The notes beneath the pieces are model-generated. The model did not search any database. It saw only the letters and a program-made list of their open reading frames with translations, and had not been told where the DNA came from. Position numbers and translations under genes: made by a program. A stretch of DNA of 57,895 nucleotides from UBA11524 sp964464815. GTDB lineage: Bacteria; Bacillota; Clostridia; Christensenellales; Aristaeellaceae. Location: NCBI GenBank assembly GCA_964464815.1, contig CAYXHF010000010.1, forward strand, positions 1-57,895, written 5' to 3'. Positions 51,381 through 57,895 of the stretch are shown piece after piece (position 1 is the first letter of the stretch; each line of letters starts with the position of its first letter).

Positions 51381-51542
51381 TTATATGGCGGATGCATATC
51401 GTTCATCGTCCGATTCTGAAATCTTGAGAAGCTTCAATACCTCTGCCAAAGACCAGCTTGCACCTTCCATTATGTCTTTGGTGTCGGACAGGCGGGTTTC
51501 AGATTCTGTTTCGCGGCACATATCGTCCAGAACCTTGCTCAT
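51381..51542 (-). CDS. Small acidic protein, 53 residues
   Basis: A short frame beginning MSKVLDDMCRETESETRLS and ending DDERYASAI, with AAAGGAG 8 bases before its ATG. The section MEGASWSLAEVLKLLKIS resembles the helical tails of Rpn-type recombination-promoting nucleases, so it may be a remnant or stand-alone copy of such a tail. Function is unknown. It is transcribed toward the rplJL promoter. Confidence 0.55.
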   Translation of the reverse strand: MSKVLDDMCRETESETRLSDTKDIMEGASWSLAEVLKLLKISESDDERYASAI

Positions 51543-51700
51543 AATAAAAGCTCCTTTCCTTTCCTATTTTATTGTATCATGCGCATCGTTTTTATCAAGG
51601 TGCAATTTCAAAGGTTGCATGAAAATGTATCCGAAATTTCTACAAACTTGTAAAAAACAATAAAATCTTCGACCAAATTTGAAAATATCACAGAAAGCCC

Positions 51701-51729
51701 TTTACAAAAAAACGGTCTTGTGGTATGAT
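51701..51729 (+). promoter_or_regulatory. Promoter of the ABC importer operon
   Basis: TTTACA, 17 bases, TATGAT, 50 bases before the start codon. Confidence 0.75.
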
Positions 51730-51778
51730 ACAAGTATCGAGGTTCGATCCGTTCCAAATCTAAAGGAGGACAACTGTC

Positions 51779-52987
51779 ATGAAGAAACTGATTTCCATTT
51801 TGCTGTGCGCCGCAATGCTGCTGACGCTGGCGACGGGCGCTGTGGCAGACGGGAAGGATTACTCTGGCTACACGATCCGAATCTACTCCAACTCCAACTC
51901 CACCGAGCGCGCTAACTGGCTGGTCAATGCGGCCAAGCAGGCGGGCTTTACCATCTCTATTGACGACAACTCCGTCATTTCGGGCGACACCGCGGCCATT
52001 CAGAAGGCCAATGAAAGCAAGGATGGCGACATCATTTTCGGCCTGAACGAAACCCGCTGGTCTCAGCTGGTGAACGGCACGTATGAGAACCTGTCCATCA
52101 TGGACTGGACGCCCTCCTGGGTCGGCGAAATGGGCAAGTATGTCTATCCCGGCAAGGCCTATGGTCTGGTGGTGCAGAACGTCCTGATGCTCTATCGTAG
52201 CGATGACATCGGCACCAAGGGCGAAGCGCTTCACTTTGCGCACTGGGCTGACATCGTGAACTGCGGCTACAAGTGGTACCGCCAGGGCAAGGTTGGCGGT
52301 ACGACCAACAGCAACATCAACAGCGCCATGCTCTACTCCTTCACCGATCCGACCAGCCCGGCTGGCGGCATCTCTGTGGACGGCTGGAAGATGCTGTGGA
52401 ACTACTGCGCTAACGGCAACTACACCGGTGACAGCTACGGCTTCGATCCGCTGAACCGTGGTGATGTGCAGGTTTCCACCTTCTATTCTTCTTCCCTGTA
52501 TGGCAAGATTGACTCCGCGGCGGACAGCTCCTCTGTCCCGCTGACCGGCACGGCGACGCCCGACAACTGGGGCGTGGTCGAAATCGACGACGGCACGTAC
52601 TATATCGCGGAATACCTGGGCATCCTCGATCGCGCGGATCGCACGGCAGAGGAAACCGAAGCGGTTATCGCGTTTGCGGAATGGTTCGGCTCTTCTGCGA
52701 CGCAGGCGGAATGGGCGGAAGAATTCGACTCCTTCCCCTGCAATGAGGAAGCTGTCAAGGCCGTTTATGGCGACGACATCCCCGTGATTTACACCCTCAA
52801 GAACTGCGCCCTGGAAACGGTCGAAGGCACGGACATGACCTATGCCGAGTATGTGGCGGCGCACACCAAGGAATGGACGAACATCATGACCAACCTGGGC
52901 TTCTACTGGGCCGACGCCAGCCAGGCACCCACGGAACCGGATTGGGACAACCTGGACTGGGCTGTGCTGACGCAGGCTGCTCAGTAA
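51779..52987 (+). CDS. ABC transporter substrate-binding protein
   Basis: The protein has 402 residues. The signal peptide ends near GAVADG (24) with no cysteine at the cleavage site, so it is not a lipoprotein. The mature part has the family 1 or iron/polyamine-type pattern: YTIRIYSNSNSTERANWLV, GDIIFGLNETRW, YVYPGKAYGLVVQNVLMLY, WGVVEIDDGTYY. No iron-binding Tyr pair could be assigned, so the substrate is open. It has AAAGGAGG upstream and is the first gene of the importer operon. Confidence 0.85.
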   Translation: MKKLISILLCAAMLLTLATGAVADGKDYSGYTIRIYSNSNSTERANWLVNAAKQAGFTISIDDNSVISGDTAAIQKANESKDGDIIFGLNETRWSQLVNGTYENLSIMDWTPSWVGEMGKYVYPGKAYGLVVQNVLMLYRSDDIGTKGEALHFAHWADIVNCGYKWYRQGKVGGTTNSNINSAMLYSFTDPTSPAGGISVDGWKMLWNYCANGNYTGDSYGFDPLNRGDVQVSTFYSSSLYGKIDSAADSSSVPLTGTATPDNWGVVEIDDGTYYIAEYLGILDRADRTAEETEAVIAFAEWFGSSATQAEWAEEFDSFPCNEEAVKAVYGDDIPVIYTLKNCALETVEGTDMTYAEYVAAHTKEWTNIMTNLGFYWADASQAPTEPDWDNLDWAVLTQAAQ

Positions 52988-53023
52988 TCGACGCTGACAC
53001 GACATACGCAGGATAGAACCCCG

Positions 53024-53063
53024 GTATGGCGAGTTCCTACGAGGGCTCGCCATACATTTTTTT
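53024..53063 (+). terminator. Internal terminator between binding protein and ATPase genes
   Basis: GTATGGCGAG and CTCGCCATAC form a perfect 10-bp stem, then ATTTTTTT. It lies inside the operon, so it probably lowers ATPase and permease levels relative to the binding protein. The 319-base gap also holds a decayed family-1 repeat; I see no confident second promoter. Confidence 0.8.
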
Positions 53064-53104
53064 GAGGGGCAGAGGGCGTTTGGGTCGCCGCCAGTGTGGC
53101 TCAC

Positions 53105-53130
53105 ACCTCTGGACTCCTTCGGGGTCGCCA
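53105..53130 (-). repeat. Dispersed hairpin repeat, family 1, decayed copy
   Basis: CCTCTGGACTCCTTCGGGG matches the flank of the family-1 unit (CCTCTGGACTCCTTCGGCG), but the hairpin partner has diverged. Confidence 0.55.
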
Positions 53131-53306
53131 TTTTTGCGACGGGTTCTGGAATGTAGCAGAATCATATTCTTTGCTTGCAATATGAATTTTTCTGCAAGGA
53201 AAGAGATTGACCGGAAAATATGATATGAAAACTGAAATACTGTGACGTAGAAGCGTAACGAGTGTTGGCTGATACGTAATGAAAGAAAAGGAGCTGTAGG
53301 CGCCCT

Positions 53307-54308
53307 ATGATCGAACTCAAGGATATTGTGGTCAAATTCGGCGATTTTGAGGCGTTGCATCATATTGATGTTGATGTGAAGGAAGGCGAGTTTTTCACCT
53401 TCCTGGGACCGTCGGGTTGCGGTAAGACGACGACGCTACGGACGATTACGGGCTTTATTGAGCCGGTGTCGGGCAAGGTGTGCGTGAATAATGAGGATAT
53501 TACGCATACCCCGATTGAAAAGCGAAATATCGGTATCGTCTTCCAGAGTTACGCGCTGTTTCCGACCATGACGGTGTATGATAATATCGCCTTTGGCCTG
53601 AAGCTGAAAAAGCTGAAAAAGCAGGAGATTGATCAGCGGGTGCATGATATTGCGCGGAAGGTCGATTTGACGGAGGAGCAATTGCAGAAGGCAGTCAGCC
53701 AGCTTTCGGGCGGCCAGCAGCAGCGCGTGGCGATTGCGCGCGCATTGGTCACCGGGCCGAGCATCATCTGCATGGACGAGCCGCTGTCGAATCTGGATGC
53801 GAAGCTGCGCGTTCAGCTGCGCAACGAGCTGAAAAAGATGCAGCGCGAGTTTGGCATCACGACGATTTACGTCACCCACGATCAGGAGGAGGCGCTGACG
53901 CTTTCTGACCGTATCGCGGTGTTCAACAAGGGCTACATTGAGCAGATTGGCACGCCAAACGAGGTGTACAATCACTCCAAGACGGAATTCGTCTGCAACT
54001 TCATCGGCGACATTAACCGCATTGATGGGACGCTGGCTGAGCTGCTGCAATTGCCCAAGGACGCGAATCACTTCATCCGTCTGGAGCGCATCCGCATGAA
54101 CCGTCCGAAGGAAGAGAAGGAAGTGCAGGTCACGGGTGTGATTGAAAGCTCCGAGTACTACGGGCTGTACATCAAGTACACCATCCGCGTTGGCGAGCAG
54201 ACCATCAAGGCCATCGAGAAGAACGACGGCATCAACCTCTACAACGCGGGCGACCAGGTGACGGTTGGGCTGCATCCGACGGACATCATGTCCTATCCGG
54301 CGCAGTAA
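53307..54308 (+). CDS. ABC importer ATPase (iron/polyamine type)
   Basis: The protein has 333 residues: Walker A GPSGCGKTTT (33-42), the Q-loop region VFQSYALFPTMTVYDNI, signature LSGGQQQRVAIARAL, Walker B IICMDEPLSNLDAKLR and H-loop TIYVTHDQEEALTL. A C-terminal TOBE-like regulatory domain spans about 245-333. It energises the permease encoded next, whose gene starts 13 bases on. AAGGAG lies 13 bases before the ATG, wider than usual. Confidence 0.93.
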   Translation: MIELKDIVVKFGDFEALHHIDVDVKEGEFFTFLGPSGCGKTTTLRTITGFIEPVSGKVCVNNEDITHTPIEKRNIGIVFQSYALFPTMTVYDNIAFGLKLKKLKKQEIDQRVHDIARKVDLTEEQLQKAVSQLSGGQQQRVAIARALVTGPSIICMDEPLSNLDAKLRVQLRNELKKMQREFGITTIYVTHDQEEALTLSDRIAVFNKGYIEQIGTPNEVYNHSKTEFVCNFIGDINRIDGTLAELLQLPKDANHFIRLERIRMNRPKEEKEVQVTGVIESSEYYGLYIKYTIRVGEQTIKAIEKNDGINLYNAGDQVTVGLHPTDIMSYPAQ

Positions 54309-54321
54309 AGGGGGAAGATGC

Positions 54322-56229
54322 ATGAAAAAATCCTCCCGAATTTCGCTGGATCTCGTCTGGAAAGTGTTTGGCACGGCGTTTTTCGTTTATTTGTTCTTTG
54401 GCTTCATGCTCCTGCCGTGCCTGAACACCCTGACGCAGGTCTTCACCGTCAAGGATGCCAGTGGCAATATTGACCCGCTGGCGGTCATTCGGTTCTTCTT
54501 CGCGGGCAACATGCCGCGATTTGTGATGAACTCGCTTAAGCTGGCGGTGTCGCTGGTGGTGACGGTCAACATCGTTGGCATCAGCATTGTGCTGCTGACG
54601 GAGTATTTTGACATTAAGGGCGCGAAAATCCTGCGCTTGGGGTACATGACGACGCTCATCTACTCCGGCGTGGCGCTGGTGACAGGCTATCTGTTCCTCT
54701 ACGATAGCGACGGCATTTTGACCACGTGGCTCTCGGGCATCTTCCCGAACATGAACAAGAACTGGTTCTCGGGCTTCAACGCGGTGCTGTTCACGATGAC
54801 GTTCGCCTGTACGAGTAATCATGCGCTATTCCTGCGCAACGCGATTCGCTCCATTGACTACAACACGGTCGAGGCGGCGCGGAATCTGGGCGCAAAGCCG
54901 TTCACGGTGCTGCGCAAGGTTGTTTTGCCCACGCTGATTCCCACGCTGTTCTCCCTGACGGTCATGACCTTCATCACGGGTCTGTGCGCCATGAGTGCGC
55001 CGACGCTGCTGGGGTATGACTCCATCAACCCGGAAATCGTGCGTTTGGCGGGTTCGTCCACGGCGGATGAAGCCTTCCCGCAGGCGCGTGCGGCGCTGCT
55101 GTCGCTGATTCTGGCGTTGTTCACGATTGTGCTGCTGACGGTACTATCCGCCTATGAGCGCAAGGGACATTACCTCTCTGTCAGCAAGACAAAGGCGAAG
55201 CTCGTCAAGCAGAAAATCACGAATCCGGTTGCCAACGTACTGGCGCACATCTACGCATATGTACTCTTTATCATCTACATGACGCCGGTGGTCATGATTG
55301 TACTCTTCGCCTTCCAGAACTACCCGGCCATTCGCTCCAAGACGCTGTCGATGGATCAATTCACGCTCATCAACTTCTTCGGCCAGCAGGACTACGAATT
55401 CCTGACCAACCGCGGCAAGCTGAAAACGCGCGTCGGGTCGATTTCCGGCCTGTTTGCCAACGCGGACACGGTTGGTGGCATTCGCCTGAGCTTTGTGCTA
55501 TCGGCGATTGCGGCGGCGCTGGCGTGTGTGATTGTGGTCGTGGCGGTCAACTACATCTTCAAGAACAAGGGCAAGAAGCGCAGTGTCGTGCTGGAATACA
55601 GCTTGCTTTTCCCGTGGCTGCTGCCGACCATCCTGATTTGCTACTCCTACCGCACGTACTTCAATTCGGACAATGTGTGGTATGTGTTCAACAACAACCT
55701 CTACATGCGCGAAAATGTGCGATTCCTGATTGTCATGGCGTACACGGTTGTCAAGCTACCGTTCGCCCTACGCATGATCAAGGCCGCCTTCTACGCGATA
55801 GACGATGAGCTTGAGGACGCGGCGCGCAACCTGGGTGCAAGCGGGCTTGTCACCTTCCTACGGGTGAAGCTACCGATTGTCCTACCGAGTGTGCTGGGCG
55901 TATTCGCGCTGAACTTCAATGCACTCTTTACGGAGTACGACATGTCAGCGACCTTCCAATCCAGCTACGGCAAGTCCTACGCGATGATTATCCAGAACAT
56001 GTGCGCCGAGGAAGGCCGAGACGGCTACAACGTCAACGCCTCCGGCCGACGCTGTGCATCGACGGTATTCATCATGGTGCTTTCCGGTCTGATACTCTAT
56101 CTTGTCTACGGCGTTGGCGCACGCGACCTCGGCGAACGGCTTGAACGCCGCGAAAAGCGTCGCAAGCGCATTGCCGCCATCAAGGCAAGGCTGACAGGCA
56201 AGCAGGAAAAAGAGGCAAAGGCGGCGTAA
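54322..56229 (+). CDS. ABC importer permease, two fused transmembrane modules
   Basis: The protein has 635 residues with about twelve membrane segments. Two EAA loops contact the ATPase: EAARNLGAKPFTVLRKVVLP and EDAARNLGASGLVTFLRVKLP. Fusion of both halves in one chain is typical of FbpB-type ferric iron and related transporters. The C-terminus is basic (REKRRKRIAAIKARL). GGGGGAAG lies a few bases before ATG 54322. It completes the three-gene importer. Confidence 0.9.
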   Translation: MKKSSRISLDLVWKVFGTAFFVYLFFGFMLLPCLNTLTQVFTVKDASGNIDPLAVIRFFFAGNMPRFVMNSLKLAVSLVVTVNIVGISIVLLTEYFDIKGAKILRLGYMTTLIYSGVALVTGYLFLYDSDGILTTWLSGIFPNMNKNWFSGFNAVLFTMTFACTSNHALFLRNAIRSIDYNTVEAARNLGAKPFTVLRKVVLPTLIPTLFSLTVMTFITGLCAMSAPTLLGYDSINPEIVRLAGSSTADEAFPQARAALLSLILALFTIVLLTVLSAYERKGHYLSVSKTKAKLVKQKITNPVANVLAHIYAYVLFIIYMTPVVMIVLFAFQNYPAIRSKTLSMDQFTLINFFGQQDYEFLTNRGKLKTRVGSISGLFANADTVGGIRLSFVLSAIAAALACVIVVVAVNYIFKNKGKKRSVVLEYSLLFPWLLPTILICYSYRTYFNSDNVWYVFNNNLYMRENVRFLIVMAYTVVKLPFALRMIKAAFYAIDDELEDAARNLGASGLVTFLRVKLPIVLPSVLGVFALNFNALFTEYDMSATFQSSYGKSYAMIIQNMCAEEGRDGYNVNASGRRCASTVFIMVLSGLILYLVYGVGARDLGERLERREKRRKRIAAIKARLTGKQEKEAKAA

Positions 56230-56266
56230 GACTGCTAGGTCGTTACTGCACGGTTTCGTTACAATG

Positions 56267-56307
56267 AAAAAGCCAAGCTGGTTTTGTAGACCAGGCTTGG
56301 CTTTTTT
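56267..56307. terminator. Terminator of the ABC importer operon
   Basis: AAAAAGCCAAGC...TGG pairs with CCA...GCTTGGCTTTTTT. Confidence 0.9.
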
Positions 56308-56321
56308 ACTGCGGAAAAAAG

Positions 56322-56505
56322 TTAGTCTCCGCGACTTTGCGAGCGCGTGCTTTGCAGTACTGGGAAGAGGATTGAGTGCGTCTTTCGGATTGCCCTGCAC
56401 CTGCGAAGGGGAGACTTCGTCTCGTTTCATTTGGCCCTCTCGACACCCATTTCGCGATTGAGTTGGATGTGCTATTTTACTGTTTCCGCATGGAGGGCTT
56501 TTGGG
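56322..56505 (-). repeat. Dispersed modular element, family 2, copy B (inverted)
   Basis: The reverse complement matches copy C closely: CATGCGGAAACAGTAAAATA, CGCGAAATGGGTGTCGAGAG, hairpin GAGAC-gaa-GTCTC, GCAAAGCACGCGCTCGCA. The hairpins after GCAGGGC are replaced by a short unrelated stretch. It lies 22 bases from the 3' end of the regulator gene. Confidence 0.85.
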
Positions 56506-56527
56506 CTTTTTCCCGCTTTTATGTTCC

Positions 56528-57283
56528 TTAGAGGGTGATTTCCAGCTTTGTCGCGCGACCGAGGAAGTTACATTCACAAATCTGCGCCTCAATCGCATCA
56601 TATTCCCGATCATATGCTTGCAACAGAACACTATAGTCATTCAGTTTCTTTACCTTCCGCAAGAAACGATGACTATTATATTCCACTAACATAATCGCAC
56701 CATCAATCGGACTCTTCGCCGGAACAATCAGCGCTAAATCACCCGCATGAATCCGGAATCCGCGCATCGAATCGTCCGGCGCAAGGAAATAAAATACCTT
56801 ATCAGGCTTCGCACCCTCAATTTTACCAGACTGAATCGGCAAAAGACGATGATCCACAGGCTGCATAACGGCATTCATAACCGGCACATGCTTCAGCACA
56901 CTTGTCAGGGCATCCAGCCAAACACTACCGGTAACGGCCTCGTCCTTTTCGTTATCATCGTTCTTCTGCTGTTTGGTCGAGGCAACCAGCTCATATTCCG
57001 GCTGAGGCTTCGGGCGCTGCTGTGCGGCCTGCGAAAGTGCAGGGGAAGCGCTAGCCAAATCGACCGTAGCGGCAATATCATCCAAGGTGAAGTCTGCCTC
57101 GGTCTGTTCACGGAGACCGATGGTTTTCAGAATACGGCGGGCCTGGTCATCGGCGATAATACGAGTACCTGCCTCAACGGCGAGGAGATAGCTTTCGGAA
57201 ACGCCACATTTCCGAGCGACCTGCTTAGGGGTCAATTTTGCGCGAATACGTTCAGTACGGATTAAGTCACCAAGTCGGCTCAT
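56528..57283 (-). CDS. XRE-family regulator with S24/LexA-like C-terminal domain
   Basis: A 251-residue phage-repressor-like protein. The helix-turn-helix (4-57) has LTPKQVARKCGVSESYLLAV. A disordered linker follows (80-120). The S24-type domain (about 160-251) has APDDSMRGFRIHAGD with Ser172 and RFLRKVKKL with Lys210, a spacing of 38 as in LexA-type Ser/Lys pairs. No clear Ala-Gly cleavage site is seen. ATG 57283 has GGAGG 9 bases upstream. It stands alone, bracketed by inverted copies of a repeat element, with no other phage gene in view. Confidence 0.85.
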   Translation of the reverse strand: MSRLGDLIRTERIRAKLTPKQVARKCGVSESYLLAVEAGTRIIADDQARRILKTIGLREQTEADFTLDDIAATVDLASASPALSQAAQQRPKPQPEYELVASTKQQKNDDNEKDEAVTGSVWLDALTSVLKHVPVMNAVMQPVDHRLLPIQSGKIEGAKPDKVFYFLAPDDSMRGFRIHAGDLALIVPAKSPIDGAIMLVEYNSHRFLRKVKKLNDYSVLLQAYDREYDAIEAQICECNFLGRATKLEITL

Positions 57284-57322
57284 GGGGTCATCATCCTCCA
57301 ATGTAAGTGATAAAGGAGTAAA

Positions 57323-57366
57323 TAGAAATCCTCTTCTATTGTAGCGCAAGAAGGGAAGAAAATCAA
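57323..57366 (-). promoter_or_regulatory. Promoter and possible operator of the XRE/S24 gene
   Basis: On the minus strand, TTGATT, 17 bases, TACAAT. Next to the -10, TAGAA-gaggat-TTCTA forms a small dyad (57323-57338) that could be the autoregulatory site. Confidence 0.7.
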
Positions 57367-57403
57367 GGAAAAGAGGAAGGGAAGAAAAAAGTCTGAAACA
57401 CAC

Positions 57404-57627
57404 ACCCAAAGCCATCCACGCGGAAACAGTAAAATAACGCATCCAACTCAATCGCGAAATGGGTGTCGAGAGGGCCAAATGAAACGAGACGAAGTCTCCC
57501 CTTCGCAGGTGCAGGGCAGCGCCCTGCTGGGGTCTGGGGTAAAACCCCAGAAGTGCAATCAAAAAAAGCGCGTTCAATCCTCTACCCAGACCAGCAAAGC
57601 ACGCGCTCGCAGAGTCGCGGAGACTAA
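57404..57627 (+). repeat. Dispersed modular element, family 2, copy C
   Basis: The fullest copy: CCACGCGGAAACAGTAAAAT, CGCGAAATGGGTGTCGAGAG, hairpin GAGAC-gaa-GTCTC, hairpin CAGGGC-agc-GCCCTG, hairpin CTGGGG-taaaa-CCCCAG, and GCAAAGCACGCGCTCGCAGA. It lies opposite copy B about the regulator gene. Confidence 0.85.
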
Positions 57628-57704
57628 TTTTCTTCCCTCATGGAAAGAAACAAGCATGGTTTTTGAAAAAACGTCTGATTTTCTCTGTTGCGGCTGGAGT
57701 TTGC

Positions 57705-57895
57705 TTGTTACTTCCAGAGGGCTTTCCGGTCGCCCTCTGGACTCCTTCGGCGTTCGCATCTTTTGTTACTTGAATTTGCGTGTTACTTCCAGAGGGCTTT
57801 CCGGTCGCCCTCTGGACTCCTTCGGCGTTCGCATCTTTTGTTACTTGAATTTGCGTGTTACTTCCAGAGGGCTTTCCGGTCGCCCTCTGGACTCC
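57705..57895 (-). repeat. Tandem repeat array, 75-bp unit, family-1 hairpin
   Basis: CTTCCAGAGGGCTTTCCGGT recurs at 57711, 57786 and 57861, a 75-bp period; the complete units look identical. Each holds the hairpin CCAGAGGGC/GCCCTCTGG and a spacer TTCGCATCTTTTGTTACTTG. The array is cut by the window end. The 612 bases right of the regulator gene hold only its promoter and repeats. Confidence 0.9.

Noticed and set aside
51385..51663. Plus-strand 92-codon frame in the rplJ/importer gap
   Set aside because: No ribosome binding site; it is antisense to the 53-residue frame, which has one.
56528..57577. A longer 349-residue version of the XRE/S24 protein
   Set aside because: The extra N-terminal part is translated repeat sequence and promoter; ATG 57283 has an ideal ribosome binding site and begins at the helix-turn-helix.
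57705..57895. CRISPR-like array at the right end
   Set aside because: The whole 75-bp unit repeats, including the would-be spacer, so there are no unique spacers; no cas gene is nearby.

Overview
The window reads as a chromosome segment of a moderately GC-rich, spore-forming, low-complexity-envelope Firmicute (class Clostridia). The signs are spoIIE, Gram-positive PurR with a PurBox, a DUF4364 regulator, an orphan HPr-like protein, an L10 leader before rplJL, DegV, kduID with a CcpA-type operator, and strong sigma-A promoters with 17-bp spacers. An uncultured gut lineage close to Christensenellales is my tentative guess, based mainly on gene content and signal-peptide style. Two runs of exactly 100 N (3040-3139, 42021-42120) show that this is scaffolded draft sequence. 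Both runs, and the right end of the window, lie inside tandem repeats.

Layout. 1-2936: type IIA topoisomerase pair (parE end, parC). 2937-3460: hairpin tandem repeats with a gap. 3461-4861: glycosidase-like protein. 5069-8262: divergent ABC-F ATPase and argG, the latter with two ARG boxes. 8366-11037: PDZ protein, response regulator and kinase. 11222-16082: TraX-like protein, MetH reactivation protein, metH and metA. 16341-16555: two tRNA-Ser genes. 16650-21879: DUF4364, HPr-like, purR, lepB, uvrC. 21925-22075: MITE-like foldback. 22158-26436: GDPD, asparaginase, acyltransferase, a solute-binding-like protein, DUF4298. 26758-28845: EF-G paralogue. 29061-30984: two-gene ATPase/TOPRIM cassette. 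31237-39727: orphan response regulator, large secreted protein, membrane proteins, DegV, Cys-rich protein, yajC. 40020-43512: two secreted proteins around a second tandem-repeat array. 43775-49887: kduI-kduD, secG, spoIIE, hydrolase, GNAT. 50150-51542: rplL, rplJ, L10 leader and a 53-residue protein. 51779-56229: ABC importer. 56322-57895: an XRE/S24 regulator bracketed by inverted repeats, then a 75-bp tandem array.

How the parts work together. The methionine block couples homoserine acylation (MetA with Glu111, so probably acetyl-CoA) to a cobalamin methionine synthase whose reactivation domain is encoded separately upstream. kduI and kduD interconvert uronate breakdown products under a perfect catabolite-response element. 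argG and purR carry recognisable ArgR and PurR operators. The ABC importer (binding protein, ATPase, fused double permease) is a complete iron/polyamine-type transporter. Most other loci are single housekeeping genes, each with its own promoter and terminator.

The most unusual content is: (1) a split OLD-like cassette, an AAA ATPase overlapping a TOPRIM-type RloB/AbiLii-like protein, which is a candidate phage-defence or abortive-infection system; (2) two intergenic hairpin-repeat families with compensatory stem changes, expanded into 75-, 116- and 129-bp tandem arrays; (3) a phage-repressor-like gene flanked by inverted copies of one of those families; and (4) a 151-bp foldback element with 19-bp terminal inverted repeats.
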